Below, one piece after another: positions 9,135-17,571 of a DNA stretch of 64,000 nt. Position 1 is the first letter of the stretch. Each line of letters opens with the position of its first letter. The stretch comes from a virus. The notes beneath the pieces are model-generated. The model searched no databases, was not told where the DNA came from, and was given only the letters and a program-made list of their open reading frames with translations. The DNA lies in IMG/VR virus record IMGVR_UViG_3300030108_006260, positions 157,816-221,815 of that record; one strand, given 5' to 3'. A program made the position numbers and the translations under genes.

Positions 9135-10616
9135 CTAGGTAGAAATTAAACTAGCAAAAGATGTAATTGGAGTTGACAGGGATATAGTAGCTAGAGAAGA
9201 ACCAAGAAGAGTAGCTTGAGGCCGATCAAAACAGCATTCAAGGTCCTCAAAGAGAGAAGTCTCGGGTACGGTAGTATCTAAACAAGATCCACCGTCAAAG
9301 CGGTTAACAAGTGGAGTTCCATACCACCCGTCACAAAGTGGATCAGATTCCTCACAGGAGTCTAAGGCAAGTCCTATATCAAAAGGAATTGATGTTTCAT
9401 ACCTTACGGTAATATCTCTTCCAGGATTTCCTGAAACTAAAACAAGGGTCCTGGTGCCAGGAATGAAAAAACTAGAAAGGAGAGACGCTCCTAGGGGGTC
9501 TGATGAAGTTACCGAGGAAATTCTTCTAGGAGGACGAGAAAGAGTAACGTAGGAGGATCCGGGTATGCCAGTTACAGACCCCGTAATGTCGTCTAATATA
9601 GAACCAAAGGGAACACTTTCAGAAAACGGAGTAAAGTTATCTAGGCGAGATCGCCCTAGCGCAAGCTCGGAAACTACGTCAAAGGGGTATCTCCACGCAC
9701 AGAAGGCGAAGGACGACAGGGACCTAAGAGATACTGACACTGTTATAGGTAAACAGTCAGTTGTCAAAAGGGGAATTACGGAACAAAGACCTGCTTCCGT
9801 GTCGAATATGTGAGACTCTGGTAGTCCTAAATAGTTTAAGGAAACTTTTTCATCAGAAACCGAGGTAAGCTCTGCAATGGACGGGTCCAGGTTATCCATT
9901 AGCTTAACAAAAGCAGCCCATGTTCCTATGCATAGGTTAGGGACCCACACATGAAATTCATACCCGCCACTGTCGTGCGCTTGGCTATATACCGTGTATA
10001 CGCTAGGCTCATACAGAACCCTGTTTACTACTGTTTCCCTTACTAGAGGAGTAGTATTGGATACAGCAGTAACAATGTCATCCACACCACGAGTAGACCC
10101 TGTCTCATTTATAAGAGATCTGACAGCTAGTTTACCAGCGAGCACACGAGTTGCACGAGTAGAAGGAAGGTACTCCTGAAATTCTATCTGATGCTCAGTA
10201 TGACGTAACGAAAGGTCACTGTTGAGCTGGGCCTCTGCGTCATTGAAGTTTATCTCGGAATTAAAGAAGTACTCCTGAGCCGCACCTTTTGTAATTGTAG
10301 CAAAATCAGTAGCTACAACGAGTATGAGCCACTGATCTGTTTCCGACCTAACAGATAGAAAGTTCTTTCCTCTTTCTAAGAAAAGGTCTATAGATTGTTT
10401 GGAACTAGATAAAACGACACGTGTTACAAGGGTGCCATTCCTGGAGACCTCAACTACGTCTCCCTCGTTTCCCTCAAGTATGAAGGAAGTACGATCCGCA
10501 CTAAGGGGTAGAGTCACAGGGCCCAGATGCCACTGTCTTCCGGAAGGAATAGAGGCTAGCAAGGACTCGTATGTACTGTCATACGGAGTAGGTGCAGGAT
10601 ATAGTCTAAGTGTCAT
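9135..10616 (-). CDS. Baseplate/tail structural protein, 493 aa
   Basis: A beta-rich Ser/Leu/Val/Thr protein without signal peptide or membrane helix. A cysteine-rich C-terminal part (residues about 430-470, with paired Cys such as ECC) may bind metal or form disulfides. It sits between the Dps-like gene and the collar-fibre gene and is the last gene before a 131-base intergenic gap, so it may end a transcription unit. No named family is recognised; a baseplate role is inferred from position. Confidence 0.65.
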   Translation of the reverse strand: MTLRLYPAPTPYDSTYESLLASIPSGRQWHLGPVTLPLSADRTSFILEGNEGDVVEVSRNGTLVTRVVLSSSKQSIDLFLERGKNFLSVRSETDQWLILVVATDFATITKGAAQEYFFNSEINFNDAEAQLNSDLSLRHTEHQIEFQEYLPSTRATRVLAGKLAVRSLINETGSTRGVDDIVTAVSNTTPLVRETVVNRVLYEPSVYTVYSQAHDSGGYEFHVWVPNLCIGTWAAFVKLMDNLDPSIAELTSVSDEKVSLNYLGLPESHIFDTEAGLCSVIPLLTTDCLPITVSVSLRSLSSFAFCAWRYPFDVVSELALGRSRLDNFTPFSESVPFGSILDDITGSVTGIPGSSYVTLSRPPRRISSVTSSDPLGASLLSSFFIPGTRTLVLVSGNPGRDITVRYETSIPFDIGLALDSCEESDPLCDGWYGTPLVNRFDGGSCLDTTVPETSLFEDLECCFDRPQATLLGSSLATISLSTPITSFASLIST

Positions 10617-10622
10617 GAGATA

Positions 10623-11072
10623 CTAAATAAGACTCCGCCTGCTCAGGAAGTATCTAAAAGAAGATATCTCTCCAGCAGACGAAGTAAGAAGATCTTCCAG
10701 TCCTAGAGGCGTATCACCTCCTCCATGAAATGGAATTTCTGTTAAAATAGCTCGTATGTTACGTACCAGCTTATCCAGCTGACGCTGAAAGAACAACGAA
10801 AAGTCTGGAGAACTATCTCTAAACTCTCCGGAGTATTCTAACATTCGTGTAAGAATGTAGCGGCTCTGATTAACAGGATCTACGTCTGATCCGTAGAAAA
10901 CTGCCTGCTCCGCTATCGGGTCTAGAAGACTGTCAAGTTTTACGTAAAGTTCCCTGTATAACTGGTGGTCCGAGTAGCTAGAGGGACCTGAAGCGAGCCA
11001 GTGAGCTGTCTGGGCCAAAGAAGAAAGATATCTAAGCTCCCAAGCAAGCTGGGATAGAAGAGGTCCTATCAT
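10623..11072 (-). CDS. Dps-like ferritin-fold protein with ferroxidase ligands
   Basis: The 149-residue all-helical protein carries the Dps signature: HW at residues 24-25, Gly29, His36, then LYRELYVKLD, Asp51 and IAE with Glu55. The spacing His24-His36-Asp51-Glu55 (12, 27 and 31 residues from the first His) equals that of ferroxidase ligands His51, His63, Asp78 and Glu82 of E. coli Dps. The ligand equivalent to Asp67 is Arg40 here. The C-terminal segment (DLLT then SSFRYFLSRRSL) resembles the last Dps helix. Dps proteins form 12-mers that oxidise and store iron. Here the gene is embedded in a baseplate operon, overlapping its upstream neighbour by four bases, so the protein may be a virion component or be made late. 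It lacks the Lys-rich N-terminal DNA-binding tail of E. coli Dps. Confidence 0.72.
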   Translation of the reverse strand: MIGPLLSQLAWELRYLSSLAQTAHWLASGPSSYSDHQLYRELYVKLDSLLDPIAEQAVFYGSDVDPVNQSRYILTRMLEYSGEFRDSSPDFSLFFQRQLDKLVRNIRAILTEIPFHGGGDTPLGLEDLLTSSAGEISSFRYFLSRRSLI

Positions 11073-11287
11073 CGTGGTACTCCTCTTGGAGGTATGTAGT
11101 TTTCTACTGATTTAAAATCAGAAGTCTCCCCAGTTCCTAATCCTTTTTCCAGGTCATCAACGTCCTTGACTTTACGACCCTGGTTGTTTTGGGGTACTGT
11201 AAAGTTTTCTGCTTCAGGCTCTGGATGAAGCTTGGCGTCAGCGGTCATGTCTACTTTAGAGAAATCTAAAAATCTAGAGGAACTCAT
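11069..11287 (-). CDS. Small hydrophilic baseplate-operon protein, 72 aa
   Basis: No family is recognised. The protein is polar and charged, with few predicted secondary-structure elements, and ends in a Pro/Arg-rich tail (PPRGVPR). It overlaps both neighbours by four bases (J-like gene upstream, Dps-like gene downstream), showing translational coupling. It is probably a real gene because the two overlaps fix both ends. A linker or assembly role in the baseplate is possible. Confidence 0.65.
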   Translation of the reverse strand: MSSSRFLDFSKVDMTADAKLHPEPEAENFTVPQNNQGRKVKDVDDLEKGLGTGETSDFKSVENYIPPRGVPR

Positions 11288-12684
11288 CGTCGTACATCTA
11301 TCTGTGTAAGGGAAGAATCTGAAACTGGGTACTCATACGGCTTAAACTCAATAACCTCCACAGGTATGGTTCCTCCTGAGTTCCTAGTAAACTCTGTGAC
11401 TGTGATGGACGCTACGCCTGCTACAGTAGAAGTAAGCTTAGAGCGTAGGTCGTTAGGAAACAGCAAAGAAACAAACTGTTCCGGATTAAGGAATTCAGCT
11501 GTTGTAGCATATGCGAAAGATGCCGCATCTGTCTCATCAAAAGAGCTGAGTACTTGTACTAGTATCCTAGATCTAACTTCTACGGGTATAGCTTTCCTGA
11601 CTAGGATATCGGCCCTGTATAGCTTTACACCAACTCTATCTACGTAGTCCTGAGTGTCTCTAACGAGCCTATCATACTGGTACGTTATGGTTACGGTGGA
11701 ATTCAGCCCAGGAATACTAGACAAGGAAACCTGGTCATTAGCCCTGGTAGAGCCCCTAAATCCGTCAGAAGTATCCGGGATAAAGGTGTAATCTACACTG
11801 GACCCGTCCACTAACACAGAAGAAACTGACAACACCGGAGTGTTAGGTATACTAAAGCGTTGCGTAAGTCCGTCTGAAATGTAGGATATATCTGCTGTTT
11901 CTGCTTTTGATCCTATCAAGTATACATCCCACGCAGACCTCCGGGTTCTTCTACGAAAGTTGTCGTAGTCCGTACTGAATATCAGTACAACATCTTGTAT
12001 GGACCCAGGGTCATAGTTACGTATCAGCTGCTCAAGACCAGATCCAGAACCTTGACCAAGCCCGTTAAATTTGGACCTTATTCTACGTCCAAATCTTGAG
12101 TTAGACTCACGCTCTGTTCCCCCAGAAATTCTTTCAAAGTTTATAACACCATCTATTCCAGGAACATCAACCAGTATGTTGTTGACCCTTCGAGCAGGTA
12201 CTTCGAAAATACTTCCTGAACCAAGTGCCTCTACGGGGACCTTGACCTCATACCTACGACGTGCAGCATTGAAGAAAGCAGGTAGACTAGACCCGAATAT
12301 GAAGGCATCCCGAACTGTTCGATAAGCGATAGACGGGTCTGATGTTGTTACTACGGTACCAGCCGGTATTACTGTTACATCCGAAGAGGATATAGCAGAA
12401 GAAGTAAAAAATACTACATTACCGGTAGAAGGACGACCTGCGTCGGGACGAAGTCCGTGATTAGCTCCGTACAGAACGAGGACGTCCGAACTTTGAGTAA
12501 GTACGTAGTCAAGACTAAACCTGCGGCTTAGATCATCGTATTTTAGTTCGACTGATCTAAGCTGTGCACTATACGGACGTATCAATAAGTCGAATACAGG
12601 ACCTTTGACTGTGTCAATTGAGGAGTCCTGCTGCTCTATGGAAGAAGCCAGTGAGGCTTCAATTTGTGCTAAGGTTCTAGCCAC
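11284..12684 (-). CDS. Baseplate J-like (gp6-type) wedge protein
   Basis: 466 residues with the J-like baseplate pattern. A helical N-terminus (residues about 5-60) leads to the segment 'YGANHGLRPDAGRPSTGNV' and then a beta domain with 'IPAGTVVTT' (a hallmark: V.IPAGT.....). Further on are 'VPVEALGSGS' and 'ISGGTERESNSRFGRRIR', equivalent to the conserved 'G.D.E.D..yR.Ri' element. Proteins of this family form the ring of wedge subunits around the hub of contractile tails (gpJ of P2, gp6 of T4). It lies next to a gp25-like gene, the usual arrangement. A strong marker of a contractile tail. Confidence 0.85.
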   Translation of the reverse strand: MARTLAQIEASLASSIEQQDSSIDTVKGPVFDLLIRPYSAQLRSVELKYDDLSRRFSLDYVLTQSSDVLVLYGANHGLRPDAGRPSTGNVVFFTSSAISSSDVTVIPAGTVVTTSDPSIAYRTVRDAFIFGSSLPAFFNAARRRYEVKVPVEALGSGSIFEVPARRVNNILVDVPGIDGVINFERISGGTERESNSRFGRRIRSKFNGLGQGSGSGLEQLIRNYDPGSIQDVVLIFSTDYDNFRRRTRRSAWDVYLIGSKAETADISYISDGLTQRFSIPNTPVLSVSSVLVDGSSVDYTFIPDTSDGFRGSTRANDQVSLSSIPGLNSTVTITYQYDRLVRDTQDYVDRVGVKLYRADILVRKAIPVEVRSRILVQVLSSFDETDAASFAYATTAEFLNPEQFVSLLFPNDLRSKLTSTVAGVASITVTEFTRNSGGTIPVEVIEFKPYEYPVSDSSLTQIDVRR

Positions 12685-12692
12685 GGTACTTC

Positions 12693-13187
12693 CTAGATAA
12701 TGGTAGTATCATCTGTGCGAATAGACCCAGGCAACCCTGGTTTTGAACTACTCAAAGATTGATGTCGTAAATTTACCCTAAACGATAGAGGAATTCTGTC
12801 TAGACCCCCAGAGGGGACAATGTTTACAGTAAAAACAAATCCTGTTTTACTTGCCTGATACACACGGACGGTTCCTATTTCACCCACAGCTTCAAAAGCA
12901 GTAAGTTGGTCTGACCTTTGTCGCTGTATTGACTGTAGCCTCTCAAGAGAGTCTCTGACTTCTTGTCGTATAAATCCCCTATTAAATATGAGGGCAACAC
13001 TTCTGTTTGAGTTTGCTAACTCAAGACTAGATATCCTCGATCCATATCCTCTCTCGGGGTCATAATCGGTTAAAAGAGAGTCTGCGGCGTCCTGTGCGAG
13101 TTTTTCGTTACCAGAAATTAGAAGTGCCCTTCCATTACTGGGTTGAAGAAAGATATCCCCGTCTACCTTTTTTAAAGTTCTAGACAC
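12693..13187 (-). CDS. gp25/GPW-like baseplate wedge protein
   Basis: 164 residues. The N-terminal half fits the gp25/GPW pattern, in which a short strand 'GRALLISGNEKLAQDAADSL' precedes a region that normally reads as 'R....FG..l..', here 'YDPERGYGSRISSLEL'. It then continues with a long helix containing 'RQEVRDSLERLQ', as in the family's 'I..A...EPR' helix. The gene directly precedes the J-like gene in transcription order, as in many contractile tails. The conserved arginine/EPR core is diverged, so the assignment rests on pattern and synteny together. Confidence 0.55.
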   Translation of the reverse strand: MSRTLKKVDGDIFLQPSNGRALLISGNEKLAQDAADSLLTDYDPERGYGSRISSLELANSNRSVALIFNRGFIRQEVRDSLERLQSIQRQRSDQLTAFEAVGEIGTVRVYQASKTGFVFTVNIVPSGGLDRIPLSFRVNLRHQSLSSSKPGLPGSIRTDDTTII

Positions 13188-13732
13188 TAGTCATACTCCA
13201 TAAGAAGTCTAATCCATGATTCTAACTCTCTAAAGAACAGAGTGGACCCCGAGGCATCTGATCTAGACAGCAAGACATTAAGGGCAGCGTAGTTAAAAGT
13301 TAGACGATCCCTTTTTTCTGCCAGGCTCCCGAGACTTTGTGTAATAGCTTCTTGTAGACCTATTACTTCTCCTACGTCCGTAAATCCGTCTATAGTTCCT
13401 CCATAGGAATCTCGTACGCTGTCATAAAGACTTGTTAGGGCATCAAATTGTGTGTTACCTTCGTTTGTGTTTCGTATCTCTTCTTCTATAAATTCCTGCA
13501 ATAACTCGTTGTAAGTACCCAAGTCATTGGGGTTATTGTCTATAATTGTCTGAAAAAACGAAGCTATCTGTGTTTTGACAGAGGAGTCAGTCAGTATGAG
13601 ATAAACTTCGAAGTCAGATGATATTTCCGCTTCTGTGTCGGATAAAGACGAATATAGAACAGGACGACTGCCCGGAGTGCGAGCCTTCCTGGATACTATG
13701 TCCGCCTCTTCCGCTGATAAACCACGTGGCAT
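13187..13732 (-). CDS. Baseplate-operon protein, 181 aa, unknown
   Basis: A mostly helical, acidic protein (Asp/Glu-rich, ending in WIRLLMEYD). No membrane segment or catalytic motif is apparent. Its start overlaps the stop of the 612-aa gene by one base and its end overlaps the gp25-like start by one base, so it is co-translated within the baseplate cluster. The position between wedge components suggests a structural or assembly role, which is inference only. Confidence 0.65.
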   Translation of the reverse strand: MPRGLSAEEADIVSRKARTPGSRPVLYSSLSDTEAEISSDFEVYLILTDSSVKTQIASFFQTIIDNNPNDLGTYNELLQEFIEEEIRNTNEGNTQFDALTSLYDSVRDSYGGTIDGFTDVGEVIGLQEAITQSLGSLAEKRDRLTFNYAALNVLLSRSDASGSTLFFRELESWIRLLMEYD

Positions 13733-15570
13733 TAGGTGTTATCCCCACTAAAAGAAGCTTGTGCCCTCTGCTGTAGGAGCTGGGACAAGCGTGCTGTTTC
13801 TGGTGAAGAACAGGTTCCTCCAGGGGAAGAGCCTGTACCAGAAGAACTCATTGACATTCCAGTTTCTAGTTCAGACCTCAGGGACAAGGCCAAGTTTTTA
13901 GATGCAAGTCTTAGGGCCCTAGAGTTAGATATACTGAAGTCAAACAAGGTACTTGCAAAGTCCATAGCCTGCTTGTGCAGTCCCACAACCTCTTGAATGG
14001 AAGAAGGAAGTTCAAATCCAAAGTCAATGGATTCCTCTACTAAACAAGATAGAGGAGCAGAAGGTAATCTAGGAACTGAGACTAAGGAGTTTGAAATAAA
14101 TGACCCTGCGCATGAAACGGAAGAAAGTGATCCCATCAAGTTGTTGAATTTACTAGAGAAATCTCGTATCATTGTTGATTGATTCTCTATGGTTGTTATA
14201 ATGTCTTCTAGGACGTTAGAATCAGTTATTCCAAGTGTTCCGGGTGTTCCAGGGCCTCCTACGCCTCCTATGCCATCAACGAGAGAAGATACTCCCGCAT
14301 CTGGGTAGGAGAAGGAGGGGGAAAATCCAGACCCAAAGACACAGTCCATTAGTCCAGTAGACCTATTACCCAGAAGGTTGTATACTAGCGTCTGAACATT
14401 TGATAGTTCTATAAAAACGGAAGAAACAAACTCTTGGGCCTCCGACAATGCGGATTTAAGGGCCAGTAGCTGCGATCTTAAGGTTCCTACTATGGCAGTA
14501 ACAATTGCTCCTGCCTCAGGGGATAGAAGAGGTATCTCGTTCTCTAGAGTGGAAAGACTATCACTAAGAGAGAACGTAGCGTCTAAATCGATAGAGGATA
14601 CGAGAGCGGGAGCACTGGACGTAAAGTCCCTAAATCCAGTAGGAGTAGAAGATCCAGAGGATCTACTAAGAGTATCTCTTAGGTCAGAAACTAGAGTAGC
14701 GGGATCTATCTCAGTCGAAATAGGACGGTCAGACCTCTCAATAACAGAGTCGGAGTCAAGTCCAAACGAAAGAAATATTCGAACTATACTTAGTGGGTCA
14801 CTTATGCGATACACTACTAAAGATTCAGTGGACCTTAAACTTAGTGCGTCTATAAACTGTGACTTAGACAAGCCAAGACTTGTTGCCTTGTTTCTATTGA
14901 GGGGACTAGGGTCTGGTTGACCTAACCAAAACAGGTGTCCTGTAAGGTCTTCTGGATCTTTATCTACTAGGCGGGCTGCGTCGGTCAAACTAGCGTCTAC
15001 TGCTGCTGTCCTAGTGAGTGTCTGAGTAAACTCTGGGGAACACTTGGTAGCAGGAACAACAGTTGTTTCCGTGTACGTTGTGACAAAAAGGAATCTGTTC
15101 TTTAGATCTGAGGACGATCTATAGGAATCTTCGGATCCCGATGATATGGGAACGTCCATGAGGTCGGGAGTATACCGAATAAGCTTTGATATACCACCAA
15201 CTAGACGTGTAAGTACCTTCAGAGAAGATACTTCTGTGTTTCCTGGAGGGATAACCCTACCGTTTACTATGTTTATTCCAAACCTGTCCCTGATGGATGA
15301 TTCCAGGTCTTCCCTAGAGTCTGTAACGGTGAGAGACATCACGTCTGATATATCAGAGGAACTTATGTTTCTTGTAGCAAGAAGCTTGTCCAATCCTGAC
15401 TTAAGAGGCTTAGTTACAGAACTCTCTAAAGATTCTCTTATGGACTCTAGCTCTAAGAGAGCAGCACTAGAAGCGAGGTACTGCTCTCCCATCCTCTCTT
15501 GGAAAGATAATAGGGCACTATCTAGCTCAGGGTCTACTCGACATCTGATGGTATACGCACTAAATGGCAT
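13732..15570 (-). CDS. Baseplate/tail protein, 612 aa, Ser-rich helical
   Basis: A long Ser/Leu/Asp-rich protein with alternating helical blocks. A short collagen-like Gly-X-X stretch (GIGGVGGPGTPG, near residue 430) separates an N-terminal region from a C-terminal helical region, and the tail is Gly/Ser/Thr-rich. There is no signal peptide and no membrane helix long enough to be convincing. It sits between the small tail-fibre-like gene and the 181-aa gene with one-base overlaps at both ends. No family is recognised; a structural role in the baseplate is inferred. Confidence 0.65.
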   Translation of the reverse strand: MPFSAYTIRCRVDPELDSALLSFQERMGEQYLASSAALLELESIRESLESSVTKPLKSGLDKLLATRNISSSDISDVMSLTVTDSREDLESSIRDRFGINIVNGRVIPPGNTEVSSLKVLTRLVGGISKLIRYTPDLMDVPISSGSEDSYRSSSDLKNRFLFVTTYTETTVVPATKCSPEFTQTLTRTAAVDASLTDAARLVDKDPEDLTGHLFWLGQPDPSPLNRNKATSLGLSKSQFIDALSLRSTESLVVYRISDPLSIVRIFLSFGLDSDSVIERSDRPISTEIDPATLVSDLRDTLSRSSGSSTPTGFRDFTSSAPALVSSIDLDATFSLSDSLSTLENEIPLLSPEAGAIVTAIVGTLRSQLLALKSALSEAQEFVSSVFIELSNVQTLVYNLLGNRSTGLMDCVFGSGFSPSFSYPDAGVSSLVDGIGGVGGPGTPGTLGITDSNVLEDIITTIENQSTMIRDFSSKFNNLMGSLSSVSCAGSFISNSLVSVPRLPSAPLSCLVEESIDFGFELPSSIQEVVGLHKQAMDFASTLFDFSISNSRALRLASKNLALSLRSELETGMSMSSSGTGSSPGGTCSSPETARLSQLLQQRAQASFSGDNT

Positions 15571-16172
15571 CAGATCTCAATAGGCTCCTGAATAGATATA
15601 ACAAGTTGATACGCTGTTTTTGCATACCCTACTTCTTGTACAAAACCTCCGGAAGGTGGGTTTGGAGACAAAGTTATTTCTCCAGAAGAAGAACTGATCC
15701 AGTACACACTGTCAGGAGTAAGGGGAAGAAAAGAGTAGGGGTCTTGAGCGGAATACGTGTAAGTCCCAGAGTTCTGAACAGTCACAGATCCCTGGGAGGG
15801 AACTCCCGTCACTACTCCGACTGATGGCCCGTCTGCGAAAGTGGACGCATCGGAAAGGCTAACAACGTTGGAAGAGGTTTGAACCACCCACTGGCCTATT
15901 GATATTGTTCCCTGAGAGGAGAACGTGAGAGAGGAATTTCCCTGTCCCCCACCGCTTCCCTGTGAGTTGAACAGAGTGTTGTCATTATTGTCAAAGTGCT
16001 GAAGACTAGGGTTCGCTGTCTGCGCTATTGCGTCTGCGAATCCTTTCACTACATCATAGTAGTCAGGGCGACCTGCTAAACCAGAGGCAGATCTACTTTT
16101 ATTCCTGTCTGCGATGTGAGTTTTTATAGCCTGAGCAAGTGTTTCAGGATCTAACAAAGGGAACTGTGGCAT
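15570..16172 (-). CDS. Small fibre/spike-like virion protein, 200 aa
   Basis: An N-terminal helical segment (residues 1-55: DPETLAQAIKTHIADRNKSR and a following amphipathic helix) is followed by a Gly/Ser/Asn-rich linker (residues 65-80). A beta domain then resembles phage fibre heads, with 'ISIGQWVVQTS' and a final 'GYAKTAYQLVISIQEPIEI' strand pair. That ending is like the C-terminal 'VG.A.s.t.l.i' strands common in tail-fibre and capsid-decoration proteins. The gene follows the spike-like gene with one base between. Likely trimeric, but unproven. Confidence 0.6.
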   Translation of the reverse strand: MPQFPLLDPETLAQAIKTHIADRNKSRSASGLAGRPDYYDVVKGFADAIAQTANPSLQHFDNNDNTLFNSQGSGGGQGNSSLTFSSQGTISIGQWVVQTSSNVVSLSDASTFADGPSVGVVTGVPSQGSVTVQNSGTYTYSAQDPYSFLPLTPDSVYWISSSSGEITLSPNPPSGGFVQEVGYAKTAYQLVISIQEPIEI

Positions 16173-16173
16173 T

Positions 16174-17571
16174 TTACACTACCGTTAAACTAGAGGATGA
16201 CGAGTTTTGAAGCTCAGAGTGAAGCTGTACTATATAGTTAATCAGTGCAGTAAAAACTGGTATAGTTCCGGCGTAAGGGGTAGCCGAAAAACCCGAAACA
16301 GTTGCCAATTGACTAGACACTAAAGCATTCAAGGGTGTAAGAACGGAAGAAAACTCCGGGCGTAGTCTAAGAACAGGAAGTGCTCCTATGGCACCCGTAG
16401 GAGAGTCGGCACCAGGACCCATAGAGATACTGCTGCTTGCCAGAGCGATAGAAGACCCCCCAAGAACGGCAGATCCTCCTGAAGTGGCAGAGAAAGACGT
16501 GTCTGCTGTGAGCTTAATAAGGGGTGAAGATATTTCTGCTGTAACACCAGAATCTACAGAAAAAGAGTTAGAGGGTTCGGCTAGGAAATCCGTTGATTCA
16601 AAACTTACAGTGCTGTCAACGTCATAAAGGACATTCCTACCAACATTGTGTACTTCGTCTCTTCCCAGTACTATAGTAATGTCAGTCTGTTCCACGTTTA
16701 TACTAAGTCCATAGGAGGAGTCACTAGGTATAGCAACAGAAACATTTCCCTCCTCGTCCACTTCTGCCACTGTGTCTTGGGAGGTAGCCGATCCCCAGCG
16801 AGTGATGCTACGAAGTTTCTTCCCTGTTACAGATGAAGTCTCCTCCTCTCCAGAGTCGGATATTACATGTCCTTCTCTATGGTCGACTAAGGTAAAAGGA
16901 GAGGCTTTACTTTGAATGTTACGTAGATATTCCTTTGCAAATACAGAGCCTTCTGTATTTGTTGGGGTTACTTTTATAAATTTGTCTTGAGTAGAATCTG
17001 ACTCGTTGAATCTCTTAACTACGCCAAAGCGTACTTCACTGCTTACTGTCCCGTAGAAATGATCTAAGGATCGTGTAATAACAGTAGGGGCCTTAGAAAC
17101 TATGTCTAATCCTTCTACACTCATAACGTGAGTCAGGGGACCAGCACGTAAAGACATTGTACCTCCCTGCGCTAAGTGCTGCTCTGCTATACCAGGGCTA
17201 GCCAGTGAGATCTCCCCCTCACGTAACCTTCTGTAATAGAACTGACTGTCGTCATAAGTAGCAGTCAGCCTACTCTGAGAGGAGTTTTCTGCAAGATAGG
17301 CAGACACGTAAGGCTCCCCTCCATCCACCCGCGAGTTTACTATCATCCTAGTAGTACGCTCAGGCATGACACGTATCCAGCTATTAGGCCCCAGGTAAGG
17401 GTGAGTAATAGGTATGGTACGTCCTGACCTCGGACCGTCAAAGGTAATTTGGTCTTTCTCTGGGTTAGTGTTGACTAGAACAACGCCGTAAGGACGCGTA
17501 GCATAAGCTTCATTAGAAGCCTCACGTTGTGCATTGTGATGGAGTATTCTTGCAGCTCTTCCCGATGTCAT
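16174..17571 (-). CDS. Baseplate spike-like protein (gp5/gpV type OB-fold plus beta-stalk)
   Basis: 465 residues. The N-terminal part contains an OB-like strand series (YGVVLVNTNPEKDQITF, then ITHPYLGPNSWIRVMPE), in the place and style of the OB fold of tail-spike proteins. The C-terminal half is Ser/Thr/Ala-rich with short repeating strands (about residues 300-400: SFSATSGGSAVLGGSS and similar) that suit a triple beta-stalk. It overlaps the hub gene's 3' end by four bases (17568-17571). The hub (gpD/gp27 type) and spike (gpV/gp5 type) pair is a standard neighbour arrangement. No lysozyme domain is present here; that role may be taken by the M23 domain of the hub. Confidence 0.55.
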   Translation of the reverse strand: MTSGRAARILHHNAQREASNEAYATRPYGVVLVNTNPEKDQITFDGPRSGRTIPITHPYLGPNSWIRVMPERTTRMIVNSRVDGGEPYVSAYLAENSSQSRLTATYDDSQFYYRRLREGEISLASPGIAEQHLAQGGTMSLRAGPLTHVMSVEGLDIVSKAPTVITRSLDHFYGTVSSEVRFGVVKRFNESDSTQDKFIKVTPTNTEGSVFAKEYLRNIQSKASPFTLVDHREGHVISDSGEEETSSVTGKKLRSITRWGSATSQDTVAEVDEEGNVSVAIPSDSSYGLSINVEQTDITIVLGRDEVHNVGRNVLYDVDSTVSFESTDFLAEPSNSFSVDSGVTAEISSPLIKLTADTSFSATSGGSAVLGGSSIALASSSISMGPGADSPTGAIGALPVLRLRPEFSSVLTPLNALVSSQLATVSGFSATPYAGTIPVFTALINYIVQLHSELQNSSSSSLTVV

